From positions 218,966,151 through 219,030,150 of the forward strand of contig CP136065.1 in assembly GCA_032622095.1 (NCBI GenBank): a stretch of 64,000 nucleotides of DNA, given 5' to 3'. The notes under the pieces are model-generated. The model was not told the origin of the DNA, ran no database searches, and worked only from the letters and a program-made list of their open reading frames with translations. The stretch comes from Siphonodentalium dalli. Its lineage: Eukaryota > Mollusca > Scaphopoda > Gadilida > Siphonodentaliidae. Position numbers and translations under genes: made by a program. Below are positions 15,201-30,200 of this stretch, piece by piece (positions within the stretch are counted from its first letter, which is position 1; each line of letters begins with the position of its first letter).

Positions 15201-18200
15201 CAAGTTTTTTAAAAATAACAAGAAAATGACAGAATACAGACACAGAAAAGTTCTGGATGCACGAATAGACAGACGAGGATCATTACTATAGTCCTCCAAC
15301 CGAATGTCGGGGGACAAATAAAGAGAGCTGAGCATAGCAATGTGAGCACCCCAGACTGGGGGTATCGGGCCTGTCTACATTAATTAACATTCACTGTGAT
15401 TGGATAAAACTGAAATTTGTGATGTTAGTTTTCTTTATCGGATAGACAAGCGACACACTAGTAAATAAATACATGTATTACTGACTGTTTGGTCGGACAC
15501 TAAATACATTAATACTGCTACAGAATCCCTCGAATGAGTTGAAACTTCGTTGAGTTATCATTCACCCTATCGGTGCTATGGTAAACAGAAAGATTTGCAT
15601 GAACGGGAGATGAACGAAAATCTGTTCACCCTGAATTTTATGCCCTGTTACTACAAATCTTACATCTCCAATCATCTAGTTTCACGAGTGGGATAAGACA
15701 ATAGACTAAAAGGAACCAGGGATAACAGGGAGTAATCAGGGTAGGGAAGTAGATTAACCCTTTACCCAACAGAACGGCCCTGTGCCAATGCATTCTCTTA
15801 TATATGCGAGTCGACAATAGGTCGCCTCGCATATATAAGAGAATGCATTGGCTTAACACATATTAAAAATGATAAAATTGTAAAAAATGTAAGAAAATAT
15901 TACAAAATTGTTAAAGAATGTAAGAAAAAATGGTAAAAAGTGTTAAAAAAAGAATTTTTTTAGGCCAATGCATTCTCTTATATATGCAAGGCGACCTATG
16001 GTCGACTCGCATATATAAGAGAATGCATTGGCACAGGGCATAAATGTAACCATCACAATGTGGTCAATGAACCAGTTCCAATGATATCCATATTTGTATG
16101 GTGTTATTGAGACAGACCGAAGATATTTTAGGCTGTTGAAGCTTTATTTGGGCGTTTTTGGCCGTTTTGTTGGGTAAAGGGTTAAATAAATACGATATAT
16201 ATATCATTAGATATATCATACATAACTCTGTCTCTCACGATCTGATGCGACTACATTATCTCCATAAAAACTAGTGACTCTTATTCAATATTATATTTCA
16301 TGTGACTTTCACACATTCTGATTGGCTTCATTCTGATTGCTAGAATATTTTCCCTGATATTATCCCATAAGATTACTACTCGCCTACTATCAGGTGCCTA
16401 ATAATAGTGTCGGCATGCTTATTAAAATTGGAATAAATTCCCAACGATCACTATTATTTGGCATTGAGATATTGAGTGAAATTGCCATCACTATTATTAT
16501 TTTCAGCATAAGTCACCATCCATCACTATTATTAGGCCATCAAGATTATTAGGCATCTGAGAGTACTATTGTTTATTTTATATTATAAGACTCATTTATG
16601 CAATTGGATTGAAACCTGATGACACGGCAAGCGGATAGTGCTAAGTTTTGAGTGAAATGTTCAGATAATAAGTTCAACAAACAACCATAGGCTGTTTGTT
16701 GAAATTATTATCTGAACATTTCCCACCAATGAATAGGAATCCTTCTGCACTTGTATTATCAGTCATCTGCATATATTTCTTAACACCCCACCAAATGAAT
16801 AATGGACCATTCCAATGTATACTTTTAGAATCCATTTAGTTAAGAGATGGTTGATGTGGTAATACTGGGGTTCTACATTACGATACTAGGTACTGTTGAG
16901 GTGGAAACAATAAAATAATGATTTCGAAAAATAGATCCTGTAAAATATGTTTCTATCATTTCACTATAACAAGACTAAACAATATACAGTAATACCCTAA
17001 TTAATCGACTCCATAACCACAGCAGAATTATGGGTAACTTTTCATGATTTAGTCGGAAATATGGCTTGTTGCCATTCATCGGAAAGCTCTCGGGGAGAGC
17101 TTTCCGATGAATGGCAACAAGCCATATTTCCGACTAAATCATGAAAAGTTACCCATAATTCTGCTGTGGTTATGGAGTCGATTAATTAGGGCATTACTGT
17201 AAGTGAAGATGTCAAACAAAGCAAAGCTACAGTTGATCTGTGGAGAGAACCCTAAAATAAGCATATTTAAATAGCTTCGATAAGATCAAAATAGATTAGG
17301 TGCATATAAAAAATTGGGTGTATTACTCATGAAAAAACAATAAAAAAAGTTGTATGCAATATTTTGATCTTACCCCAACATCAATAGCATTGATCTATAT
17401 AACATAGGATGTCATATTAGCATATATAAGAAAGCATTTAGTACGGCGAACAGGTTTTATAAAAAATGTGCGTCAAAATTGCAAGTAGGTCTGAATCTCT
17501 ATACTATAGTGTGGAAAATTGCTTTCAGTAGTGACATATTTCAGGAAATTTTAGGAACAAATTTGTGGAAAGTCGACAAAGGTTTTAAAATTACTAAGTG
17601 GCATATAATATATTATTAACCCTTTCAGTGCCAAGTCCGATTTTTGTATCAACCGATATTTCCTTGATCATTTTTCAAATTTATTGATTATAATAATGTG
17701 ATACATTCATGGAAAGAGCTCTAAGAAAAATGATCAAGGAAATATCGGTTGATACAAAAATCGAACTTGGCACTAAAAGGGTTAAGCATGTCACATGACT
17801 GATATGATAGTGATCCTTTAACCCTTTCTTTTCTAAACACATATTGATGAGTAGTTATTGCTTAGGAAATGTTCAGATAATATGTTTTGAAACAAAATGA
17901 ACATAGTTTGTTGAACTTATTATCTGAACATTTCCTACCAATGAATATGAATCTTTCTGAACTTGTATTATATTTCTGTATGTCTGTCGACTGCTCATTT
18001 TTTCTGGATACCCCTCCAAATGAAAGATAGACTGTTCCAATGTATACTATTGTAACTGAATGGGAGAATCCATTCAGTATAGAGAGGGCTAAGTTACAAG
18101 TTTGAGGTACATTTATCTACTCTTAGTTTGCTAAGGCGAAAAAAAAAAAATTGTTTCACAGGCAATAACTCACCAAGCCTTAAAATCGCGTGTCTGTCAT

Positions 18201-21200
18201 TTGCAGAATGAGGTCCCCAGAGAGTGAATTTAGTGATGCTACCCCGCATAGCGGGCTAGCATCACCAAATTCACCCTCTGGGGACCTCGTTCTGCTTACA
18301 CCTCAGCAGAATGAGGTTCCCAGAGGGTGAATTTGGTGATGCTAGCCCGCTATGCGGGGTAGCATCACTAAATTCACCCTCTGGGGACCTCATTCTGCAA
18401 ATGACAGACACGCTATTTCAAGGCTTGTAACTCACTGATTTTTGAGGGCCTCCTTTGTCTTTTATCGGGGTCATGGGTAATTTTAATATGTATTTCATAC
18501 TTGTTGAAAACATTATGATAAATACTGTAAGAGAGACACTGCCTCATAGTTTTTTTCATTTTTCATTTGCATAGATTCTAAATGTTTTTCAATGGCATTT
18601 GGCTATCCTTTATGTTGAAATTTATAAGATCAATCTGCTAATGAAATATTAGTGGAAGCAGGAAAACAACCCAACAGGGCTATCCCACCCCAACAATATA
18701 CAGCATTCCAATTATTGTATATTAATAATTACACCCACTTAATTTTATATCATATTTTACCATTAGCTTAGAAAGAGAAAATGTATTTTAATAGGATAAT
18801 TACATTAAGGGCAGATCATGAAGACATGTGACAACATCACAGGTGCCCAATGTTTAACCCTTTCAGTGCCAGGTCTGATTTTTGTATCAACCCATATACC
18901 CTGTGTCAATGCATTCTCTTATATAAGAGAATGCATTGGCCTAACAATTTTTCATCTTTTGTTATTATTATTTACAATTTTTTACAATTTTAATAATTGT
19001 TTCCTATATTCTTTAACAGGCTTATTTTGTAGGTTTAGGGCCAGGGAATCTTACGTTTTTCATGGGCATCAAAATTATTACTATGAATACTTGGTGATAG
19101 TTTTGAGTTATAACATGCCCTATAGCATGCTTAAGCATACTCACAAATAATTCAACCAAAAAAAAATAATAATAATCTAGGGCCGATTTTACAGAACGTA
19201 AATTAGGGCCGATGAGATCGGCCCGTGGCACTCAAAGGGTTAATGATATAACCAACTCAAAATGCACTGTTGTGTTGATATATTCTGCTGAGCTGTAATT
19301 ATAAGGAATAATTATTCCAAAATAATTACGCAGTTTAAAGACATTTGCCTAACCACAAGCTTCACGATTTATTAGTTTGTGATTAGGTAAATGTCTTTAA
19401 ACTGTGCACTTACAGTAGGAAACAGAGATTATTCCTTAACTGTTTTTGTAATAATCATAAAAATATTGCCTGTTAAACAAAAAATCAGTTTTTGCCCTAA
19501 TATCTTGTTATAAATAATCATACCGAATGAAATGTCTGAAAGAAATTGTGATAATAGATATGAGTGTTATATAAGTATGTAAGTATACAGCCTGAAAGTA
19601 TTAATATCAAAAACAGAGTATATAATATATATCAATACACAACCAAGAAAATGTTATTATTAAATTTCAGAGTCCACAAACTTACAACTGAAACCTAAAA
19701 GAGATAAAATTAAATGCTTATTGTGGTTTTACAAACTGATATTACATAGACACTAGAAGGTAGAAGCCGAAAATAATTGCGGTAACAGTAATCAGTAACT
19801 TAAACAAGACAGACTATTCTATAACTCTGTATCAGCATCGAGAGGTAAATATTTAATGCTCTATTCTGACCAAATTTATCATCATTAAATACTGGTAAGA
19901 TATATATGAGCCTAATTTGTGGCATGTCATTTCCAACTTTTTTTTCATTTGAAAGAAGCCAATGGTGATTTAAATGTAAATTTTATTTTGAAAAGAAAAG
20001 ACAGTACATGTATTGCTATAACTCGTGGCCAAGGAAACATCTTTAATTTGGTCATTTAATCAATCCTGGCATAAAAATCTAATTTATTCATATCAATTTT
20101 GATAATAGTTCTGGAAAGCATTTGGTTTTATTAAATACCTCAACAAAGAAATTTCAATTCTTTTGTTTAGTATTGCATTAAATTTTCAAATAACAACATC
20201 TCGGCAATACAAACACTCATGGAGACGACTAAAAAATTGTTCCATGATTCATGCTGAATAAAACCATGCAATATACATCAACTATAACAAACAGTTTGGA
20301 GTATAGCCAGGTTCAGTTACACATAAGCCATTAAAATAAAATATCTGTGTTCTCAGGCAATTAGGCCAAAAAAAAGAAGTTAATTGATTCTCGAGTAATT
20401 ATATCTCATGTTGAGAGAAGAGAGGGAGGCTATTTAATATTTATTTTCTTCTCAAAATCTGGAAAACATACTCCAGAAAAAAAAATAATTCATTTTCGTT
20501 ATTCAAATCCAATATTTCTTAACAGAAAATGTAGAAAAAAATGTTTGACAAGGCTTTTTAAAAGAACATTTCAGTGACGAGGGAGGTGCCTGAGAACACA
20601 AATTTTTTATTTATTTGGCCCAAGTGTGATATGGGGTGTGTGGGTAAATAGACTATAACAATTCTTTTGCCAATATGTAGGAAAATGTAAAAACAGCAAC
20701 GTTCCCTGCAGGCTCTCTTTCTGTGCCGGTAGTTTGTATGACGCCAACAATTGTCATAGATATCAGAATAAACTTATATTCTTTAAAAAACTTAAACACT
20801 AAACTCTATATCCAGTATAATACCACTTTTGCTTGAAAATACAATGTAATACTTTACACAGTGCATTGTCAAATTATCATGGGATAATGGTTCTAGCCAG
20901 ATACCAATGAATTTAATATTGAATATTATTACCACTTTATTAGGCTATAGTTTCATAGCTTTCAACACGTAATGCGACATCAAGATGTCACGTGAGTCAC
21001 GTTACATGTAAGGATCATAATGAGCTGTCAACTCATTATCAGCCTACATGTCATGTGACAGGGTTCTGATTTTCACGCTAGGCTTATTCATAATACCTTC
21101 ACTGGCAAAAACAAACATCAATTCATTCAATGTTTTGTCTGTTGGCGTAGACTGAAAAAGAAGTTATATCAATGAAATTTTGTTTGTTGTTCCAAAAGAT

Positions 21201-24200
21201 TTTACTTCCAAATACTGCTTAACACATCCCTAATGTTTCAACCCTAAAAGTGGTAATAAATAGATAGAACCACATGAGTGTCTGGATTTTGACGAAATAA
21301 TCGCACAAGATTTGTTGGCGGAGCGATACCTCGAGTGCGGGACAAAGTCCCGCACGAGAGGTATCGCGTTCCGCAAACAAATCGAGTGCGATAATTCGTC
21401 AAAATCCAGACACTCATGCAGTTCTATTTTTATTACATATCTCCGTATCATAGTAAGTTGACTCACAATCGTATATCTTCGGTACAGAAAATGTGAATTT
21501 AATTAAGTTTTAACACTGAATGAAATAGTTCCGTCGACAGATTGCATTCGTGCGATTCTGAGAATTATCACACGCATGGAAACTCGTGCGATCATGCGAA
21601 TTACGTTGATCGATATGTAATAATAGTAATAACATGATGCTGTTGGATTTATTAACGTCCCTCCAAAAATTATTAACCCTTCCATGACAGGAGACTCTGT
21701 GCCAATGCATTCTCTTATATATGCGAGTCTCCCATAGGGTGCCTCGCATATATAACAGAATGCATTGGCCTAACAATATTTACATTGACCTTCTAAGCCA
21801 GTGCATTCTCTTATATATGCGAGGCTCCCTATGGGAGACTCGCATATAAAAATTTATAAGTGAATGCACTGGCACAGGATTTTTAATGCTGTACAAGTGT
21901 TGCTCTCGCCATGAAAGGGTTAATAGCCATTTCACCTTATTAAAGGCCCCAGACAAATAAGCTGTCAGGCTGTTAATCATTTGTGTCAGGCAGTTAATAA
22001 ACTACATTGTCCTCCAAAATCATGTTATATTGTTATATTATAGTCTTTAGTTCAACACGTCAGATGTTAAACAGAAGAAAATCTGAACCTGGCTATTATC
22101 ATTTTGCTTATAATAAATATTGACATAAGTTTACCTGTAGTATGACTAGAGCATTCTCCACTGACAGCTCATCTGACGGTAAGCCTTCAGACTTCCACAC
22201 CAGCTGCTCACTCTCGGTGCTGAGGAACCTTCTGAGGTCGAATCCAGAAACGCCACATGCATTCATCCAGTTACTCATGAGATCTCGACGATGGTCCTCC
22301 GGAGCCTTAGATAGGTACGCTATGAAACCTGCAGCTAATAATGCCCTCTTCGGCAGCTCCTTCAGTACTGTTTCCAGTTCTCCGACCTGCAATATTTGAT
22401 ATATTGAGGTCAGAGTTTGAAAATGAAAATATAATTATAATAATTTGATTCTGATTGTCGAAAATTCCAACCACATTGACGGTCCCATTTCAGAGAACAC
22501 AACGTCTAAACTACCAACAATTGTAAATATTTACTACTTCATGTGGGACAAATTAATGGTTGATAAACATACGACAATAATTCCACCAACAATAGTCGCT
22601 GCATATAATTTTTTTATATAAAAAATAATTTCTGCCTATTGGGATATGAATGTTAGGAAAATAACTACCTTAGGCAACATTATTCGTTATTCCCTTAAGA
22701 GTGTTTCACTTCACTTTAACAGTCAGAAAAAATATGATTTGAGAAACGGGAATCCACAATATACATTGCTGTTGGTTAAAACAGACCTGATCATTCCACC
22801 TCTGGTATTCACCCTCCAGTTTGGTTACCAAGGTCTCGGCAGCTAGAATCGTCTCATTTTCTCTATCCAATTTTATCTTCAATTCAGCAGCCTCCTTGGT
22901 AAATGTCTCAAATTTATTTCTCAACTGAGCCACTTTACGGTCAACTTCATCTAATGCTTTGCTCAACTTTTCTACTCTTGCTTCAGCATGCTTCAAATTC
23001 CTGAAAGTATAGGTTTTTGAATGAGTGGAGTCAAGTCTAGTGTGTCGGACATTTGCAGAAATAGGTCTCCAAAGGGTGAATTTAATGACGCTATCCCACA
23101 TGCAAGGCTAGATGGTAAAGATGGCGATGCCACCCTTTGGGCACCACGATTATGCATTGTGTCGTCTGCCAATTTGTGGATATCGAGAAACTAAACTAAA
23201 AACTAAACTAAAAAAGAAATAGAAACTTTCTGAAGAAACCAAAAACTTTGTTAATTTGATAATAAAGAAACTTTCCAGAGAAGAAGAGGCCTAAGCAGAA
23301 TGAGGTCCCTAGAAGGTGAATTTAGTAATGTTATCCTGCTGTACAGGGTAGCATCATTAAATACACCCTCTGGGGACCTCATTCCGTAAATGTCAGGCAC
23401 CATTTGACTTACTTTTGCAGCTCACCCTGTTCTTTTTCCAATGGCTCAATTTTCTCAAGTACGTAACTGAACTGGATGTTAGCCTTGACCCAGGCAGCTA
23501 ATGGTTCCGCAGCTACTGATGCTCGTCTAGCATTCTGGCGAGAAACAAGTAGAGAACAATAGACTCAAATGGGCGAGGCTATCATTTAACACTTTCATGA
23601 CGGGACCTGTGCTGGTGTGGCATTAAAGATTCTGTGCCAGTGCATTCTCTTATATATGTGAGTCTCCCATAGGGAGCCTCGCATATATGAGAATGCACTG
23701 GCTTACAAGGTCACGGTAAATATTGTTAGGCCAATGTATTCTGTGATATATGTGAGGTTACCTATGGGAGCCTCACATATATAAGAGAATGCATTGGCAC
23801 AGGGTTTTCACAAAAATTTAGGAAGCTCTAGTCATAGAAGGGTTAAGAAATTGATGTTGATTTTGTTGCGTTCCATGGAGTTCGGATGCAAGTTGGTCTG
23901 ACATTTTGTGTGGGATGCGAAGATTATTTAGTGCCCGTTTTGAAAATGATATATTGATATCGCATGTCAAGTTGTGTCCATACTAAATGAAAACAAAGTT
24001 TGGACCTGCGCAAAACATCACATATGATGTGATTTCAACCAACCAACGTCTCCATTCCGGTTCCTTCAATCAGCTGAAGCTTGAGGCTAACAGAGCAGAT
24101 CTTTCTTTAATCCTTTCGTGACGGGATCTGCGCTGACACAACATTAAAGACACTGTGCCAATGCATTCTCTTATTTATGCGAGTCGACATAGGTCGTCTC

Positions 24201-27200
24201 GCATATATAAGAGCATGCATTGGCCTAACATTTTTTATCAATTTTTCTTACCTTCTTTAAAAACAATTGTCATTCTTATAATTTTTCTTACATTCTTCAA
24301 CAATTTTTATAATTTTTTTTATAATTTGTTCTTACATTCTATAACAATTTTTATCATTTTTTCTTATATTCTTTAACAATTTTATCATTATTAATTTTTT
24401 CTTACATTCCTTAAAATTTTAGAATTTTTTCTTACATTCTTTAAAATTTTTTATAATTTTGTCTTACTATCTTTAACAACTTTTTATCATTTTTTAACAT
24501 TATTTCTTACATCCTTTAGCAATTGTTTATATTTTTTTTCATTTTTTCTTACATTTATTGACAATTATAAAAAATAATATAAAATTTCTTAGGCCAATGC
24601 ATTCTCTGATATATGCGAGGCGACCTATGGTCGACTCACATATATAAGAGAATGCATTGGCACAGGGTTTTCGCAAAAAATCAGGAAGCTCCCATCATGA
24701 AAGGGTTAACATATTTTATTTGTAAATTAAGTAGGATACAAAAAGAATTGGGGAATTGTTACAAAAACTTACTTGGTGTGAACAAACAGAGGTCAGAGTC
24801 ACAACATAAATAAATGGGTGGAAAGGCTATTTTTTGCTTTACCAAATTATTGAGGGATATGAGGAGTTTAGATAAATCACACCAAAATTACAATGGACAG
24901 ACTCAGGGAAAAATGTTATGTTGAGTGAGAGGAATTTACATTAAACTAACCTTGCTTTCAAATGATTCTCTGTTTGATCGCAGCAAATCTTCAACACTTT
25001 TCCTGACCTCTGGTGAAATCTTCCGAGCATCGAATGTTTGAATTTCTTCCTTCACACCTCTTTTTGCTAAGAAGCTGTTAGAGTACATCAACAGAATATG
25101 AATAAATGCATAATGAGGCCAAATAAATGAAAACTCTGTGTTCTAAGGGACATCCATCATCACTGAAATTTTCTTTCCTCGTCCTTTCCTCGTCCTTTCC
25201 TCTTTCCTTGTCAAACATTTTTTCCCAATATTTTCTGTTAGAAATATTGGATTTGATTAGCAAAAATGATTTTTTTAGTTTCTGGAGTAATTTTCCAGAT
25301 TATGAGAAAAAAGAAAAAAAAAACCTACCAGCCTCATCTCAAAATTGAGACAAATTGCTTGAGAAACAGAGATATTATATTTTTATGGCCTAACAATTAA
25401 AAATTTCATTTTAGCATGCTCTGAAATTATTCACCAAATGATCTATCAACAACTAATGACATCAACAAGGTGAGAAGTAGTGTTGAAACGATTAATCGAC
25501 TAATCGAAATCGACGCGATTATTAAATTAGTCGATTCCGAAATCGGCTAGTCGACTAGTCGGAACACACCCACCACCATTATGCCATCGCGAAAGCAGTG
25601 CCGTTGCCGAATTACTGGACAATTTAAACAATCAGGCTATCGAAATACACAATCACAATTAGCTTGTTAAAGCCTTCTTTGTTGTCCCTTTGATGCGATA
25701 ACTGCTTTCAGTACTTGGTGTTCATGCACGAGCGCGAAACCCAATGACCTCAACTCAATGTATTTGTCGGCGCCGCGGCGGCTTATTCTTTGAAGTTGAG
25801 ACGGCCGGCTTTGATAATCAACTTCAAAGAATCAGCACCTATCGCAACCGTGTCTATTTCGGCGTGACGGAATTGATCTGAGTGATAACTGGTCAACGTG
25901 TTTGCATGTGTGCAGGACTCAACTTCAATCAAGTTAGTTGCGAGGTGACATTATTAAGTTTTAAGTTTAATAACAAGTCCAATATATTATAGTTTATTGA
26001 AGCACTATGTCAGCATACCTTTAAAGTTTATCTGTAAAATTGTGTGATATTTTTTACAACCACCACATGCATCAACTGACGCATGGGTGAGCGTATACGA
26101 TCGCACATTCTAAATATATTGTATTATAGATATAAATATAAGGCCAACCCGCGGTCAGCCATGCTATGCATCGAATAGCATTGCGTATTTCGAACTAAAC
26201 TGACGAGTCACTTCGGAAATCTCACGTCGTTTATGGGCTGTGTTTGTGAAAAATTACAATGTATTTTAGCACCTCAAACTTAAATCCTTCGCGGAATTGG
26301 GCGGTGACAAAGCTGTTCCCAGAAACGTAATCTGGATGACGCAAATTCCTGGAATCGGGCTAAATATAGAACTTACGACATCGCATTGAAATGTACTATT
26401 AACATCGCCGGTCTGCGCAGTTTTATTTCTGAAACTGACATGATCGATTGTGTATTCGGGGACTCGCGAGTAAAATTGTATATATTGTATATATATTTAC
26501 AATGTACCATGCACGAAAGACAATTATGTACGCGATCAAATCAAACAGTGAAAACACGTGCGTTTTGGCGGGAAAATGACTGTCCGTGATTAAGCTATGT
26601 CATATCGTGACCTTGCAATGAATACAAGGAACAACATTATGTACGCAATGCATGGCCCATTTTTAATATATGCGGACTCTATATATACAGGGAACTTTAC
26701 CACATTCCGTGTCCGAGATATGTACATGACATCTGCGAGCATAAAAGGCTTGTACGCACTACAGCTGTTATAACATTTATTTTGTAACTTTTGTTTGACT
26801 CTGTCGGAGATGAAGTTCGTTTCTCAAAATATCTTGCATATCTTCATGTACGCCCGTTTGTGAAGTCAATCGGTGACAAGCACACTGGACAAGTTCGAAA
26901 ACAACGATGTTCGATTGTATGTAAGAACCGGTACGGCCCGGTAGACCATACCATATCAATTTTAAAGGAACATTTTTACACAAAACATATAGAATAATGC
27001 ACCGGTTTCTGATTGTTGCACGCGCTTCCACTCCGTAATCAGTAGCGTTTCCGCGATCGATCAGGTGTTTCTCACTACCGTTTAGATACATACATCAACT
27101 GTATGGTAATTTGATTGTCATAAAACATCATATACCTGGGACAAATGAATAACCTATTAACCTTCAGTGATATTAAGCCAAATAATCACGGCAAATAGTG

Positions 27201-30200
27201 TTAAATCACGTCTTGCTTTGAGTTCGAAAATGCAAAGTTGGTTACTGGTACTCAAAACAAACGGCAAATTATATACGTATATGAGCACAAAACGGTAAGT
27301 TTCGGAAGGGGTCCGACTAGTCGACTAGTAGTCGATTACCTCTGGCGACTAGTCGATTCCTCAAAACCACTAATCGTTTCAACACTAGTGAGAAGTTGTG
27401 TTCACTTGAATGTTTAACTCATCAGACTAATAAAACCTAAGACCAGATATACATGCATTGAAATAGGAGAAGACAATGAAGAACTAAAAAATATTATCAA
27501 TTAACCTTTCCATGACTGGAGTTTCCTGAAATTTTGCGAAAACCCCTGCATATATAAGAGAATGCACAGGCTTACAAGGTCAAGGTTAATATTGTTCGGC
27601 CAAATATTGGCCTAACAATATTAACCTTGACCTTGTAAGCCAGTGCATTCTCTTATATATGCGGGGCTCCCTATGGGAGACTCGCATATATAAGAGAATA
27701 CATTGGCCTAACAATATTTACCTTGACCTTGTAAGCCAGTGCATTCTCTTATATATGCAGTCTATGGGAGACTCGCATATATAAGAGAATGCACTGGCAC
27801 AGGTTCTTTAATGTTGCACTAGCGGTGCTCCTGCCATGAATGTGTTAATCAGTTGACAATACTTTACTGTTTTATGATATAATTAGCAAATCAGTGCATA
27901 TTTATGTTGGTATTTGTTTTATCAATTACTATTTTTTTGCCATGTTTTTTAATATCTAGCTTTGATTTTGTTATTTTTGTACTTATTATTTATTCTATTT
28001 TTTAGTTTCGGTTTTCTCAACGTCGATCATATAATTATTGTTTTTCAATTTAGCCAAAGTTTGTGAAAAATGGCCAAAAAAATTTGGAAATGGCCAAAAA
28101 TTTGGCGAAAAGAATTTTCAGGCCAGAGTGAACACTGACAAACATGCATGGTTATTTCACGGGTATTAGGCACAATTTTTTTTTTTTTAATTTAATAAAA
28201 ATCTCGGAAAGGTATCTATCTCATTTTTGATAGAGTTCAGCATTTTTCTCTACAAAAGCAACATTTTATTTTTTATTGATCTGTAATTGCAGAACTATGT
28301 GACCAAATAATCATAGTTTTCAAAAAAATTTGGTTCGCCGTTGTATTTTAGATTAGTGAACATAGAAAAAAATTTAAAGTTGTTATTTGGTTGGTACCCG
28401 AAACGTCGGTCCAATGAAAAATAAAAAAATCAAACAATCCAACCCCTAAATCACCGAAATCTATACTCTGATCATCAAACTAAATAGCCCTATTATCAAA
28501 CAGATGTTGTTTCACGAAGGACAGCTAATTTGGGTGTGGTACTCAACATACATCGAGTTTAATAACGATTTTTGTCTTTTTTTCCGTCAGTTTTACATGA
28601 TTCTTTTCGCGGGAGGCCATTTTGAAAGTGCGAAACAAACTCGAGAAACGCTGCAGTAAATGACTCCAAAATAAAATAATTTTACATCGATAAAAAAAAA
28701 TGTTTTATCTAATTCCTTATCTAGTGGGTATTATATATCCACCGCATGATTTTTGTCATTAAGAATGCCGGATATCAATTAAAAGATAGATATTAAAATT
28801 AATTTAATAAAGTTCAAGTTAGTTTCGCTTTCAGTTTTGCAAAATGGCCTCCCGCGAAAATAAATCTGGTAAACTGACGAGAAAAAAAAGGACATAAATC
28901 GTTATTAAACTCGATGTATGTTGAGTACCACCCCCAAATTAGCTGTACTTCATGAAACAACGTCTGTTTGACAATAGGGCTATTTAGTTTGATGATAATA
29001 GTATAGATTTCGGTGATTTAGGGGTTGGATTATTTGATTTTTTGATTTTTCATTGGACGGACGTTTCGGGTACCAAAAAATAAATTTCATTGACAACTTC
29101 GAATGATTTTCTATGCTCACTTGTTTAACATACGACGGAAAGCTAAACTTTAGCAAGAAATATGATTACTTGGGCACATAATGCTAGAATTCCAGATCAA
29201 TTTGATAAAAAAATTCGCTTTTGTGAGGATGATTTTTGACCTCCTATTTTCACTATCAGCCTTGATACTTACCTTTATATATTTTTATTTTATTTTTTTG
29301 GCCAATTTATTTTTTGGCCAAATACCTGTGGGTTATTTGTCATTTTTGGCTAGTCATTGACCATGAGCGGGCACATATTTCCAGACTTGGGAGTAGGATA
29401 ACAAATATAAAACAACTAACCTCTTCATGCTGACCCAGGAGGTATCAAAGATACCCATCAGTCTGAGTGTACCTTCTAGGATGACCCTAATGGCATCTGG
29501 TGGCGCCCGCAGTGAGCGGATTTCTGACAGCGACTCAGTCTTTATGTTTCCAACAGCAGTCTTTGCAGCTTCAACCAGTGGTTCAACCTCTCGGAGTTCT
29601 AAATCAATAGCCTTCTTCCTTTTATCCAGCTTCTTGTTTTCTTCTGCTGCTTGTTTCTTCAGTTCTGACATTTCATTCTTTTGCTCCGAGGCATTCTAAA
29701 AAGAATGCACGGTAGTATGTACCCACACAATACATGCTCATTAAAGGTACTCAATCCGATCAGACGGTCCCCATATCATCAAGTTAAAACAACAACAAAA
29801 TTTCTTCAAAATACGCTTTAGTTATTGAGCCGAATAACAACAAAATAATTCTAACCACTGTCAACTGTCATTTGCTCAAGGTTATTTCAAAAATTCTTGG
29901 ACAATTACATATAAGTTCAATGCTGAACAGGGGTGAAAAATGTGTCTTTTTGCATAATTTTACAGGTCCAAAAAAGTATTTTCAATTCCAGCAATTCTGT
30001 GGATTCCATATAAAAGTACGAGTTATTATTACTATTTTAATGATATTAACTTTGAGCTTCATGAAATTTCGCGAAAACCCTGTGCCAATGCATTTTCTTA
30101 TATATGCGAGTCTCCCACAGGGAGCCTCGGATATATGAGAGAATACATTGGCCTAACAATATTTACCTTGACCTATGGAAGACTTGCATATATAAGAGAA

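Noticed and set aside
17620-17781. Hairpins as microRNA genes or Rho-independent terminators
   Set aside because: They are flanked by TTAA duplications and occur in many copies; they are MITE structures, and bacterial terminators do not apply here.
22142-22399. Plus-strand open frames antisense to DYNC2H1 exons (also 38538-38801, 29427-29699, 41701-41913)
   Set aside because: They are exact shadows of the coding exons on the other strand; the minus strand has the conserved protein and splice sites.
26386-27091. Possible hAT transposase fragment inside the 1.9-kb element
   Set aside because: The open frames are short and have no hAT dimerisation (hATC) or BED zinc-finger pattern that I can see.
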